Notes: generated by a model not told the origin, from the letters alone. A DNA stretch of 64,000 nt from Lunularia cruciata (GCA_948567375.1 OX419755.1:84772218-84836217); one strand, 5' to 3'; counted from the first letter of the stretch, positions 1 to 12,353 are shown. Numbers and translations are program-made.

Positions 1-2988
1 TCTAATGAAATCTTGTGACCCAAGAAGGTAACTTCTTTCTACAAAAAGGTGCAATTTTGACTTCTTGTCATAAAACTTCTATTGACATATTTGCCTTAGG
101 ATTTTTGCAAATGATTTGTGTATCTACCTCTCTCTTGTTATATATTAAAATGTTATCCTAGAACACCACCACATACCAATGCAATAGCCCATCCAAAACT
201 CAATGCATTTGATCCATGAAGACTATTGGAGCATTAGTGAGCCCAAAAGGCAAAACTCTCCACTCAAAATGCCCATACCTTGTGCAAAAAGCAGTCTTTT
301 GTACATCTTCTTGATCAATAAGAATCTACCAATAGCTACTTTGGAGATCCAACTTGGAGAAATATCATGCTCCACTCAATTGATCAAGCAACTCATCAAT
401 TTGAGGCAAGGGATATGCATTCTTGTTGTTTATTTGTTTATACCACGATAATTAATATAGAAGTGAAGTCTTCCATCCTTCTTTGTAATAAATAGTGCTC
501 CTCAAAAAGATGTATTATGTCATATGAAATCCTTCTCCAACAATTCCGTCAATGTTGTTTGAAGCTAGTACAACTCATTTGGTGAGAGCCAATAGATTGG
601 CCGACTCATTGGAGTACTTCTTGGCAATAACTCAATCTTGAAGGGCAATCTTGAAAGGCAACTCAATCAAAGGGTAATCCTTTTGGCAAATCATCCAAAA
701 ATATATCCAAAAACTCCTAAACTATTTGATCACCATTGCTTGATGAGGCTTTAAGCCTTCCTCAAATTCTCCATGTGCAATTGGCTTGATCCACATTGAA
801 AAAATAGATTTATCTTCCCCAAAGCTTGCTTTATGACTACTTTATTGATGAATTTCCCATCTTGCAACTTATCTTCCTTCAAAGCTTTCTCTATGACTGC
901 TTTCTTGACAAACTTCCCATCTTTGGGTTGATTATTCTTAGGTGTCTTATGCAAAAAGGGCCAAACAACCTAATGAAAAATTCCTTCCTTGGTGTTGTAC
1001 TTGAATTTGTTGTTGGTTCCAATTAAATTGAACCTTGTGATGTTCAAGCCAGAAAAACTTAAAATGAAATCATAGTGTAAAAGTGCCACTAAGAACCTCA
1101 TACACTCCACAACTCCTTCCCAATCTTGAATGTAACACGATGTGAGATATGGAATGCAAAACCTTTTCTACCATCCGCCATTATTAATCTACTTCAAATT
1201 ACAACTTGATAGGAATAACTAATTCCTTTGCTAATTGTATAGATATGCAATTCTTTGAACTTCTAGAATCCACAAAAATCCTACAACCATGATCAGATAT
1301 CAAACCTTGCAAGTGAAACAAACTTGTATAGGCCGAGCTTCCAATCTTATGGTAACTAATCAAGTTCCTAATAGGTGGCTTGAAATCTCCTACTATGATT
1401 CCTTGTTTCCTTGATCATTCTGCTCCATAAACTCTATTTGGGCAATTTTTAGAGGTTGTCCATTCTTGAGTGGGCATTCAACAATACAATGCCCAATTGG
1501 GCAACAATAAAAAAAACTACCATTTTATCACAACCTTTCTCTATTTGTAGTGCCAAGTAGCCTTTGTTGGATAGCATCAATCTCCATTGGTGTCGGCTTC
1601 TCCACTTATGTGTTGTGTATAAGTTGATTTTGTGGAAGTCAAGGTCAAGACCAAGTTTTTGCAACCAAGGAATCAAAGCATTCGACCAACTACATGGTTT
1701 CCTCCAAGTGTTTTGGCTCTCGCATAGTTATCTCTAGTTTGGTTTGTGACTCCAAGCCCCTTACAATTCAATCCAAAGCTTCACCTTCTAGTATATCTAG
1801 AATTTGTATGATGATGTTTTGGAATTGCATGATGTACCTTCTTATAGATCCAATCTACCTCAATTCTACAAACTTATCTCATGCAACTCATGTGACATTT
1901 ATAACTTAGAATTAACCAATTATTACACTCTTAAATTTTTCCCATATAAAGATTAGTGCAAAAAATTGCCATTCAGCTTGCTCTACTTGGAATCGCCACA
2001 ATAGCTTTGCTACTCCATCCAATTGGCTAGAAGCCAAAAGAATCTACTTTTGTTCATCTTAAAGATTTGTAGCTTCAAAGTAATATTTGCAATCATACAC
2101 AAAATTCTCTATTGCAACCAATAGATTATTGCCTTCCAATACTTTGGGCTTTGGAGATCAGATTTGCTCTTACTCTTCTAGAAATGAAGCTATCTCTACA
2201 TGCTCTTATCATTGATGATCTTGTTCTTCTAACAATTGAGCAAGATGCTCAATTTGTTGCTGCATGGTAATGATAAACTTCTGATATGACTACTACTCTA
2301 TCAAACTACCTATAGTTGATCTTAGTTAACACATAGATGCAACACATCCACCATTATCCACAATCAAAAATACCAAGGGTTCATTAAACAAGATAATTGT
2401 ATTCAAAAAATTTTGCCTAAAGCATGAGATGATGAAGTGAGTAAAATGATTCTTGGGTATTACATGGATACAAAATTTCCAATAATTTGGCAAAAATGGA
2501 TTTGGTGGTCCAAAAATTCCATCCATCCTATTCTTGCTCTCAAACCAATGTAAAAGACCAAGGTTGATGAGAGAAATAAGAGAATGGAAGAACGGAGTAG
2601 GAGATCATATTGTGAAGCTTTAATGAGAGAAATTACAAATGCCTAATATGAGCTTGGGCTTTGGTATTTATAGGGAAGTATACAAGGCTCTTGAAAAACT
2701 TCTCAAGAAGCTTCCTCAAAGCCGCTTTCTTGAAGTGCAAGTCAAGCTTACCTGAAAGCTTCTCAAGAAGCTTCCTTCTAGAAGTTGCCTACTTGGCATA
2801 CTTGGAAAGCAAAGGTAGCCAAGAAGCTTCCCAAGATGCTTCCTTCTATGAGTCACCACTTGGCATGCATGTTACCCAAATACTTAGAAGAAGCTTCCTA
2901 GATGCTTCTAGAATATTCAAGGCTAATTTGGCCTATTTGCTACTTTGTTAGTCTTGAGTAAGTCATTGGTGAATTCCATTGTGTTACA
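1..2988 (-). mobile_element. A1: degenerate Ty3/gypsy chromovirus (family A), 5' part
   Basis: An old family A copy on the minus strand, cut by the left window edge. From right to left it shows a 5' LTR, a primer site, a gag remnant (about 1700-2526), a zinc-knuckle remnant near 1450-1540, a protease-like region (about 1020-1300) and RT (1-560). RT is recognised from frame-shifted pieces such as GALFITKKDG and the segment before LGSQ at the far left. No frame is open for more than about 100 codons, so the copy is dead. RNase H, integrase and the 3' LTR would lie left of the window. Assignment rests on similarity to A2 and A3, where more domains are readable. Confidence 0.75.
2549..2988 (-). 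repeat. A1 5' LTR
   Basis: LTR of about 440 bp. On the minus strand it starts TGTAACACAATGG at 2988 and ends TTTTACA at 2549, like the LTRs of A2 and A3. It is packed with short palindromic blocks around AAGCTT. The minus strand has TATAAATACC near 2670, a likely TATA box. The next bases inward (about 2537-2548) read TTGGTTTGAGAGC, a decayed tRNA-iMet primer site (consensus TGGTATCAGAGC). Confidence 0.7.
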
Positions 2989-3083
2989 ATGATTGTTGAG
3001 AATGCCATGAAAGAAGATTGTAGATGTATTTGGGAATTGAGTGTACTCAATGAGCATAGAGACCTAAGTGATTTAGCATTGTT
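2989..3083. other. Unassigned spacer between A1 and B2
   Basis: About 95 bp between the outer edge of the A1 LTR and the first sequence that aligns with family B. I see no coding potential. It may be decayed family B sequence, in which case A1 would be nested in B2, but the match is too weak to claim. Confidence 0.4.
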
Positions 3084-3814
3084 GGTTGATAGGACAAAAA
3101 TCTCCACACATCTGCCTATCTATGTAGTTGCCATGCATATCCTTCTTGGTTGGCATCACTATAGCTGATGCATATTCTCCATGTGAAATCTCCACCAAAC
3201 CAGCCTCAAAAAAGTCACTACTTCAACTTTGAATCAATGCTCTCTCCATGTCACTATATCGATAGGGACATTGGAAAATTGATGTATTGCTAATTGGCTC
3301 AATCCAAATACAATGTCCCTTCAAAGCATCCAATCCTTCATATTGAAGGCAAAAAAACTTTTGTAGCTCCTCAAGAACTTCCAAACTCTTTATCTTTCCT
3401 TTTGTGTAACCTTAGGTCCAAAATCTGGCTCCCAAGTATCCTTTGTAACTATCATAGGAGTGGAAGACTTAATAATTGGCTACTACATTGGTCCCTTGGA
3501 AGTAGTAGTGTTGTGCACCCAACCACATTGTGAAAATATCCCTCTGATCTGGCTGCAAGCTCCATTAGTCCTCTAGCTACGTCCCAAGTAGACCAAGGGT
3601 GTAATCCAAGTAGACCACGCTCACCTAAATGGACTCCAAGTAGACCACTTTCCTTAGTAGCCACTTTTTGTGTCCCAAGAATACCCTATCCACTTGGTCC
3701 ATTGTCCCTAGCATGTGCTGAAATCATCTTGATAGGCATAAAGCTCACACATGTCAAAGTAGTGATGCCTATCAAGCATATCCTACATTGCTCTACTAAG
3801 CCAAGGCTCACAAT

Positions 3815-4770
3815 CCAGGTCAAACAGTTTAGGTTCATAGCTTGACCTAATACTTGACACATGGATGCCTTTGACACAACTAAAACAACAATAATGCTTG
3901 TGCAAAAACCTATCACCCCTCTCTCTCATTGGCGTTGGGCTCCACCAATTACTGTAATTGTGATTCACAAACTAGTCCAAGACCTCATTCTCAAAAAGCA
4001 TGGGAGCTTGGGAAACTCAAAAGTGTGGGAAAAGCAACTATGGGTTATCCAACTAGGTTCACCACTACCATAGGTGACCTATCAGCTACTACTACCATAT
4101 GACACTAACACCCAACATCCAAGATGTCATCAACAATAATGTGCTTTAGTCTTTAAATCCCATCATAAGCACGTTGTAGAACCTCTTTAGGTAAGAAGTT
4201 CATCCATCAAAGACAAAGACAATGAGCCCATGATCCCACTCTGGTTGCAATTAACAACACTATTGGTCCCGTCCAAGAATGGATCTAACTAAGTCCACTC
4301 TAAAGAGTGGACTTACCACCACTTTTGGTGCAAGAATCACCCATCAAAGGGATATTCTCCAAAATGTAAGCTAGAGAAATGGATTGATGAACCTAGAGAT
4401 GTCTTAGTATCCATAATATCTCCCAAAATACACCCAAATGAGGATCTCAAAGACCCAAACCGCGGCCAACATGTGTATGTCCCTAACATGGCCATTTAAA
4501 AATAACCAAATGAATAGGACCATATCTCTCCAAATCCTACACCTCCATCAAGGAAATATTTGTTGGTAGGGTCTTTTGGTAACCCTTGACTTTTGATTTA
4601 GATAATAACTTAGGATAATGATAGGCCATGTGTGCCACATGACGTAGAGAGACTTGCCTAACAATCTCATCTCTCTTCACATACAAGTATCTTTGTACTT
4701 GTATAGCCGCCTATAATACCGCAACTAATTTAGTACTAATCCCACCAAACAACTCCAATAAACATACTCT
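3815..4770 (-). pseudogene. Cytosine-5 DNA methyltransferase inside B2 (pseudogene)
   Basis: C5-methyltransferases transfer a methyl group from SAM to cytosine C5. In one minus-strand frame the hallmark motifs appear in the canonical order. Motif I is LELFGGIST (about 4735-4760). A downstream RYLYVKRDE resembles the cofactor-binding strand. Motif IV is IFKWPC followed by a TAG and GH (4477-4500), so the catalytic Cys is present and the usual PCQ glutamine is now TAG. Motif VI is YILENIP (4348-4368) with the catalytic Glu-Asn. A motif VIII-like SWAHCLCL, with Cys where Arg is expected, lies near 4240. A motif IX-like VEPNANEREG lies near 3925-3955, and motif X-like LGQAMNLNCLTW near 3820-3855. 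The span of about 950 bp fits a normal catalytic domain. It sits between protease and RT, as cargo of the retrotransposon. Stops and frameshifts show it is dead. C5-methyltransferases inside LTR retrotransposons are, to my knowledge, reported for Klebsormidium and dinoflagellates. Confidence 0.85.
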
Positions 4771-5169
4771 GCCAAGCAATGAGTGTGGTATCCAAAGGTG
4801 TCAAGGTAATTGACTATGAAGGCTCATCTTCACATTGGTCTCTTGGTGGTACAAAGGCTCTACTCCAAGCCGATTGCACCAATTGATCCGCATGTGGCTA
4901 CAATGCTTCCTCAAAACTCCACAAAGAAACATCAAAGGTGGATGGAACAATCCCACTCGTACTCCAAATCAAAGTGATCTCCTTTGGTACTAGATTATCT
5001 TCTACATGGGCATTCCTCTCCAAAAATCACCAGGCCAAGTAACAAAGCCATTGAAATTTGAAATTGAAGCCAACATGGTCCTGGATTATAATGAGCCAAG
5101 ATTACCACTATTGAAACATATTGGTAAGTGACATACTCATCACTCACTTGACTGCAAACATGGTCTATA

Positions 5170-5520
5170 AGAGATTGTCTCCTCCCAATATTAAATACTA
5201 AAACCCATGGAGTTATAACACTACTCTCCCAACTAACACATCATATGACTCAACCACTATTGCAATGGCTTGAGCTCTCACCATAGAGCTATCAATTGGA
5301 TGATCAGGCTGAATCTGAACACAAGCTCTCCGTATGTGATGTATTGTGAAGCTCCACCACTTGGAAATGTTTGGATCAGAAATGAATACCTCTCCACATC
5401 GGTCTTCCATAACTCTAGACCAACAACTATAGCTTTCCCCAACATAAGGGGCTACACACCAAAGTCTAGTAAGACTCTTTGTGGTGTATAAACCTTCCTT
5501 GACAAAACAAACCAAACAAA
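5170..5520 (-). pseudogene. B2 aspartic protease remnant
   Basis: Minus-strand reading gives ESYDVLVGRVVL and, further upstream, segments collinear with the B1 protease at 17960-18287. The frame is broken several times. It identifies the order protease then methyltransferase in this older copy. Confidence 0.65.
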
Positions 5521-7155
5521 AATCCCGCTTTGGTTATCTAGTAGGACAACTCTAGATGTGAATCATGCTTGCTCAAAGGTTGGTCTAGTTGGTAACTCCT
5601 CTAATCTAGCCGCCACTCCCTACCATAAACCATTGGTTGTTAAGTGGATCCCATGCTCCTCAACCAAGTTAGCTCCACTATCAACTAGCTCTAATATAGT
5701 AGTAGGAACCAGATCATCCCTACTCTCACAAAGCGTGGTAGCCAACCGGAACTTTGGGGCTAGGTCAACTCTTTGTATAAACATGTCATTGGTTGAGAAT
5801 AATAGAAAGTGCATAATTAGTTGAGCCACCTCCAACATTGTGTTAAACTCAATCTATATAGTAGCAAGTGGCTGACTAATAGATAGTCCATCATGGATCC
5901 CATCACCACCTACCATATCTACATTAGGATGTCTAGGAGCTATCGATATTGTCTTCATTGCCTTAGAGAGTGTAAAAGACTAGGGAAGTTTGATCTATCT
6001 AGCCTCTCTTCTCTATGAGTCCAACTCCACAATTGCTCCTCTACACTCTAGAGCATGTACTACATTCCTAGTCACTACAACAAATGCATCTTCATGTGTT
6101 GCTTTGCACATGAAGTCTTAGATGTCTCTATCACTTGCATATGAGGTGGAAGCCTCAGCACCCAAATTTGATCTCCTCTAAGTTATGGCCATGCTAGCTA
6201 ATCTCTACTCCAATTGCTCAATCTCTAAAAACCCTCCATCTCATAAATCAACACTAGACTAACTCTTCCACCATTTGGCATTTGACATAATATGAGTTAT
6301 CTACTTCCTAAGCTACCAAGATCACCAAGAATAGTATCAAATTGTCTCTCCTAGCCAAAGCTACAAGCATATAAATAACACTAGAACAATCACAAAGACA
6401 AAAAGTGAGAGTGGACCAGTTGGCAAGAGCACCAATCTTGGAACTAGAGATTTAAGAGTCAAGCCCTATTGCACATAATCTAGCAAAGTGGACAGATTTT
6501 GCCAAACAATGAGCAAAATCTACTCTAAACTAGTTAGCCTCATGTCAGCCAGCTGGCTTGCTGGCCCTTCTAGACCTATGTAGCCTCTCATAGCCCACAC
6601 CCCTATGCCTCAAAGCCTCAAAGCCTCTAAATGCCAAAATTTAGCCAAATGAGATCTTTCTTCTTGTCACTTTGAACCCTCTCCAAATCTAGCAAAACTC
6701 CTCCAACTTGAGCTAAAAATTTGACATAAAATTTAACTAAAATTTGACATAAATCCCTAAAGTTGATTGATCTTCAAATCTACTAACTCTCCACTGAAGC
6801 CAATTGAAAAGATGGGTTTCTCTATATCACAAATTCACAAGGATGGGTTCCCAACTCCACCTTCAATTTCACTTTTTGAGCTCAACTCGCACCAAATTGG
6901 TCTTGCTTTCACTCTTGAGCTCAAAGTCACAACTACCACTTGAAAATTGCTTCTCTTTGATAGAAATTTGTCTAGTGCTTCCGCACACCGTCTGCCTCAT
7001 TGCCAAATTTGCATCAATTCAAATATCTTATGCACACAATCACTCTTAGGGAAACTGTGGACCACAATCAAGCTACCATCAATCAACAAGGCTTGGAGAT
7101 ACCACCAACACCTTCAATCCTTGCACTCAATTTCCCTCTGACCTCACTTCTCTAA

Positions 7156-7607
7156 TGTAATCAATTTGTTAACACAACTCAAATCACACTCAATCAGATT
7201 AGTACTTGATTTGTCATTACATAATCTACCAACAATTGGGCACTCATTGTAGTCAAGCCATACCCACTCTAGCTAAGAGAATCTAGATGACACTCATCGG
7301 CCTCTATCCACTATAGCCAAGAACTTGAAGGCTCAACATCAAAGAAGTAAGCTCTTTGGAGCTGCACTTCAAAAGTATACACTCTAGACTTGAGCTATTT
7401 CTCAAACCCTAATGGTCCTGCTAACAACACACTTGATGGTGCAAACAATGCTAAGTGATGATGGCCCTACCATATACTTAGTACCCCAAACAATAAATTT
7501 GATCATTGACAAGTAGCCCACGAGTAACTACCAAAATATCCTTGACTACCAACATTACTACTCTAAAGTCTGAGCAATCTAGGTCCGATGCTACACATGG
7601 CGTGACA
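7156..7607 (-). repeat. B2 5' LTR
   Basis: About 452 bp, collinear end to end with the B1 LTR at 21715-22165. On the minus strand it begins TGTCACGCCATGTG at 7607 and ends ATTACA at 7156. Nothing like the 105-bp module found beside the B1 3' LTR lies outside it, so TGTCACG is the true 5' terminus of the family. Confidence 0.8.
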
Positions 7608-7799
7608 CCTTGGAGTTGATTGACATTGTCATAATTTTCACCATGATGATAGGAAGAGACTTCAAATTAGGTCATTGTGATAGGCATTGGAGATGACATG
7701 GAACCTATCGGGTTTTTACTCAAGTTTAAGGTAAAACAACTATAGTTGTTCCTTCCATCATTGATCTTGACTCTTCATGTGTTCTAGATATAATATACT
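7608..7799. other. Unassigned spacer between B2 and A2
   Basis: About 190 bp with no recognised coding or LTR sequence. A2 integrase would be expected here but is not visible, so A2 is 3'-truncated or this is its unrecognisable remnant. Confidence 0.4.
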
Positions 7800-10700
7800 A
7801 AACAAGGGTTTGTGATTGGTTTGCATGATCACTTGTTTCTCCAAGAGATAATGCCTCCATACCTTGGTGGCATATACCATTTACTAGTTGTTCTTGGTCT
7901 CAAGTAGAGTAATTCCTTTTTGTGATGTTTAGGTAGTGAGACAAAAAAGCAATGTGATGTAACCCATTTGGAAATTCCTACTATAACATATCTCTAATAG
8001 CAAAATTAGAAGCATCAAAATCAACCACAAAGGGGAGTTGAAGGTCACCATATGGTTGAAGAATGGTTCTTAAAGATACCGTATGCTTGTAGAATTGTTC
8101 TTCATGATTGGTGGTCCACTTAAAACTTGAGGTCTTCTCCAAGAAGTCAGTCAATGGTGTGACTATATGAGCATAGTAGTGGATGAACTGTTGGTATAAA
8201 CTTGCCAATCTATTAAATGCTTGCACTTCTAAGGTATCCTTTGGAGTAGGCCAATCAATAATGGCCTTGATTTTCTCCTCTTCTATCTTGATCTCCTTTG
8301 ATTAGATCTTGTGACCCAAGAAGGTAACCTCCCTTTGCCAAAAGGTATACTTTGACTTCTTGTAATAAAACTTCCTTGACGTAATCATCTTAGGACTTCT
8401 CACATATGATTTATGTATTCTACCTCCATCTTGCTATAGATTAAAATATTATCCCAGAACACCACCATGTACTGACCCAATGGCCCATCCAACACACAAT
8501 CCATGAAGACTGCTAGAGCATTAGTAAGCCCAAAAGGTAGAACTCTCTATTCAAATGCCCATACCTTGTGCAAAAGGTAATATTATGATATCCTTTCTAT
8601 CAATAACAATCTACCAATAGCCACTTTGGAAATCCAACATGGAGAAGTATTGTGCTCCACTCATTTATCTAGCAAGTCATCAATTTGAAGCAAAGGATAT
8701 GCATTCTTCATTGTTTGTTTATTGAGGGCAAAATAATCAATACAAAAGCAAAGTCCTTCATCTTCTTTGGAATAAATAAAACCGGTGCTCCCCAAGGAGA
8801 TAAATATGTTGTATGAAGCTCTCCAACAACTCATTCAATGTTATTTGAAGCTCATCCAACTCCTTTGGTGAGAGTCAATAGATTGGTTCACTCACTGGAT
8901 TACTTCTTGGCAATAGCTCAATCTTGAAGGGTATACTCCAATAAAAGGGTAATCCCTTTGGCAGATCATCTAGAAAAAAATCTACAAACTCTTTAACTAT
9001 TTGATCAACTATTGATTGATGAGGCTTCTGGCACACCTCAAATTCTCCATTTGCAATCTGCTTGATCCACATTGCAAAAATAGGCTTATCGTCCTTCAAA
9101 GCTCACTCTATGGTTGCTTTCTTGACAAACTTCTTATCTTGGGACTTATTATTCTTAGGTGTCTTACTCAAAGGTACCAAACAAATTAATCAATAATTTC
9201 TATGTTGGTGGTGTACTTGAATTTGTTATCAGATCCAATCAAATTGAATCTTATGACATTCAAGCCAAGGCAAACCTAAAATGACATCATAGTGTAGAAG
9301 TGTTATTACAAACCTCATCCACTCCAAATACTCTTTCCCTATCTTAAATGTAACAAGATGTGGGATATGAAATGCAAAACCTTTTCTACCATCCGCCATC
9401 ATCAATCTACTTTCAATTATTGGCTTGATAAGAATACTTAATTCTTTTGCTAATTGTATGGATATACAATTCTTTTAACTTCTAAAATCAACCAAAATCC
9501 TACAACCACAATCAAATATCATACCTTGCAAGTGAAGCAAACTTGCGTAGGTTGAGCCTTCAATCCAATTGGAACTAATCAAGTTCCCAATAGGTAGCCC
9601 AAGTTTTCATATTAATAAGTAGCCCAAGTTTTCATATTGAGATTTATTGTTTCCTTTATTATTATATTCCACAAACTCCATTTGTGTGATTTTTTGGGGT
9701 TGAGATTGTCTATTCTTGAATGAATATTCAACAATGCAATGCACAATTTGGCAACAATAAAAGTAACCACCATTTTGTTGCAATTTTACTTTATTTGTAT
9801 GCCCAAATGGTTTCTATTAGATGGAATCAATCTCCATTGGTGTTGTCTCCTCCACCCATGTGTAGTGTGTAGGCAAGTTTTGTGAAGGTCAAAGTTGAGA
9901 CCAATTTGTAGCAACTAGGGAATCAAAGCTCTCAACCACTTGCATGGCTTCCTCCAAGTGTTTGGGCTGCCACATGGTCACTTCCAATTTAGTTCATGAC
10001 TTCAAGCTCCTCATAGATTGATCCAAAGCTTCACCTTCTAATATATCCAAAATTTTCCTTATGGTGTTCTAAATTGAGTGATGTAGCTCATATAGAACCA
10101 ATCTGCTTCAATTATGTCAATTTATCTTGTGTAGATTGTGTGGTATTTATAGCTTGGAATTGTCAAATTATTGCATTCTTGAATTCTTCCCATGTCAAGG
10201 TTAGCTCAAAAAATTGTCATTCAACTTGTTCCACTTGGAATTCCCACTATAATTTTGTTACTCCATCCAATTTGCTTGAAGCTAAGAGAATCTATCTTTG
10301 TTCATCTTGAAGATTTGTACCTTCAAAATAACATTCACAATCAACAAAAAATTTCCATTAAGCTCAAGAGTTCCTTGCCTTCAAATACCTTGGGTTTTGG
10401 AAATTGGATTTGATCTTCTCTTTCTTGAAATGGTGCTCTCTCTACATGCTCTTGTCATTGATGATCTCATTCTTCTAACAATCAAGTAAGGTGCTCCCTT
10501 TGTTGCTACATGGCAATGATAACCTTGGCATTGCCACCATGACTATTACTCTATCAAACTACCTACAATTTATCTAAGTTAACATATAGATGCAACACAT
10601 CCACTACTCTCCATAAGTTACAATAGGAAGTACCAAGGGTTCATTGGACAAGATGATTACATTTAGAAAATTCTACCCAAAGCATGAGATGATGAACTAT

Positions 10701-11229
10701 GTGAAATGATGCTTGGGTAGTACATGATACAAAAATCCCAATGCTTTGATGGAAATGGATTTGGTGGTCTATAAATTCTATCCATCCCATTCTAACCAAT
10801 GTAAAAGACCAAGGAGAAAAATAAGAGAATGGAATATCAAAGTGAATATCATATTGGGACTCTTGAATGATGGAAACTTCCAATGCCTAGCATGAGCTTG
10901 GGCTTTGATATTTATATGGAATGTGCAAGGTTCTTGAGAAGCTTTTTAAAGATTTTCTTAAAGTGCAAGCCAAGCTAATTGGAAAGCTTCTTGAGAAGCT
11001 TCCTTCTAGAAGCCACCTACTTGGCATGAAAACTATGCAACTTGTGAAGCTTCCCAAGAAGGTTTATTCAAGAAGTCATCACTTTGCATGCACATTACCC
11101 AATACTTGGAAGGTACCAAATAGCTTTCTAGATGCTTCTAGAATATTCTTATAATTTTTGGCTAATTTGGCCTATTTGCTACTTTGTTAGTCTTGACTAA
11201 CTCATTTATAAACTCCATATTGTTATAGG
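7800..11229 (-). mobile_element. A2: degenerate Ty3/gypsy chromovirus (family A)
   Basis: Minus strand. The order from right to left is LTR (10800-11229), decayed primer site just left of 10800, gag (about 9950-10790), zinc knuckle (about 9700-9790), protease (about 9250-9560), RT (about 8260-8950) and RNase H (about 7810-8230). The RNase H and connection piece at 7981-8226 is the clearest: it reads QQFIHYYAHIVTPLTDFL, then FKWTTNHEEQF, then VDFDASNFAI, the usual RT/RNase H junction. Integrase, chromodomain and 3' LTR are absent. Many stops and frameshifts make it nonfunctional. Confidence 0.8.
10800..11229 (-). repeat. A2 5' LTR
   Basis: About 430 bp. On the minus strand it starts TATAACAATATGGAG at 11229 (TGTAACAATATGG in A3) and ends CTTTTACA at 10800. 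It carries the same AAGCTT-rich palindromic blocks as A1. The sequence just inside (TTGGTTAGAATGG) is a decayed tRNA-iMet primer site. Confidence 0.7.
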
Positions 11230-11486
11230 ACTTAGGATAGTAATGTGAATGACTATGGTTGTTTTGTCTTTTCTGTTATTTGCATTGTGCCTTCTTGGTG
11301 ACCTTGCTCTCTTTTGGGTGTGGGGTCTACCCAAGATATTGAAGATGAAATAGTGAAGGACTATGTGACATTTTGTGGCATTTTCTTTGTATTGTACTAT
11401 TTTTGATCCATATCCTTATGAGAACAAATTGTTATTTCTTGAAATACTTCAAGTTGATATTTTTTGGGTTGTTACACCTCTAATAA
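11230..11486. other. Unassigned spacer
   Basis: About 257 bp with no recognised gene, LTR or repeat. It is AT-rich and has no ORF of note. It probably belongs to decayed family B or older sequence. Confidence 0.4.
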
Positions 11487-11648
11487 CTCACAAAGCCAAG
11501 TAATTGAACTATTGAAGTTTTATATTGATTCCATGGTCCTTGATTGTAGTGAGCCAATATTGCCTATACTAAAGCTTATTGGTTGGCAACATACACGTCC
11601 CTCACCTAATTGCCAACTTGGCTTCTAGAAAGTTATCTCTACCCAATT
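11487..11648 (-). mobile_element. B3, first part: decayed family B protease region
   Basis: This piece aligns with B1 about 17796-17955, the end of protease: both have CCATGGTCCTTGATTGTAG-like text followed by a conserved stretch around GAGCCAA. It stops abruptly where the A3 LTR begins, and its continuation is found at 26435. It is therefore the outermost and oldest layer of a nested insertion. Confidence 0.75.
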
Positions 11649-12318
11649 GTAACAATATGGAGTTAGAAAACACATTAGTATAGGCTAACAAGTTAGAAAA
11701 TAGGCCAAATTAGCCAAGCAATCTAAGGATGTTCTTGAGGCATCTAGAAAACTTGTTGGTACCTTTCAAGTATCAAGTAACATGTATGCCAAGTAGACAA
11801 CTTCTTTGGAATTTTCCTGGCTAGCTTAGCTTGGATGCCAAGTCCCTATTGCCCTATTGCATAAGTGCCAAGTTTACCTATTTTGTCTCACTAGTATATT
11901 GCACTATTGCATAAGTGCAAATTTTACCTATTTGTCTCACCCTTGTATGCTTTGATGAGGTTATCCCATCATTTGTGTTTTCTACGTGGTAGCCCTTTCA
12001 CAATGCCAAGTAGATCTTAAGAGGAAGCTTATTTAAAAGCTTACTAATTGACTTAACTTTCAATCCAAGAAGGTAGCTTCTAATAAGAAGCTTCCTTGGG
12101 ACCTTCCTAAGAGCCTTGTATGTTTCCTATATATACAAAGTCAACGTTCATGCTATGCATTTGGAGTTTCCCTTATTTGAGAATCCCAAGGTCTCAAGAA
12201 CCTTATAGGTTTCCTATAAATACAAATTCAAAGCTCATGTTAGGCATTTAGAGTTTCCTTCATCTAAGAGTCCTAATGTGATCTTCCATTCTCATATTTC
12301 TTTCTTTGGTCTTTTACA
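11649..12318 (+). repeat. A3 5' LTR with internally duplicated promoter
   Basis: About 670 bp from TGTAACAATATGG to CTTTTACA, against 432 bp for its partner at 26003. The extra length comes from an insertion at about 11830-11990, with two near-copies of a block containing GCACTATTGCATAAGTGC, and a tandem duplication of about 87 bp. Each duplicated unit carries a TATA-like box (CCTATATATAC near 12127 and CCTATAAATAC near 12214). The primer site follows at about 12319-12332, decayed to TTAATATTAGAGCAAG. Confidence 0.75.
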
Positions 12319-12353
12319 TTAATATTAGAGCAAGAATATGATTAATAGAATTT

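Larger units (their letters stand above)
3084..7607 (-). mobile_element. B2: old Ty3/gypsy element (family B) carrying a C5-methyltransferase
   Basis: A degenerate minus-strand copy of the element seen at 13045-22165. It runs from the start of RT (about 3084-3260) through the methyltransferase (about 3800-4770), protease (about 5170-5500) and 3' gag (about 6100-6230) to the leader and 5' LTR (7156-7607). Compared with B1 it keeps about 0.75 kb of extra sequence holding the methyltransferase core. It lacks about 1.8 kb of gag: near 6228 it jumps from the B1 equivalent of about 19020 to about 20800. It is much more AT-rich than B1 and many differences are C-to-T or G-to-A, consistent with long exposure to methylation. 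Everything left of 3084 (rest of RT, IN, 3' LTR) is missing or lies outside the window. Confidence 0.85.
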
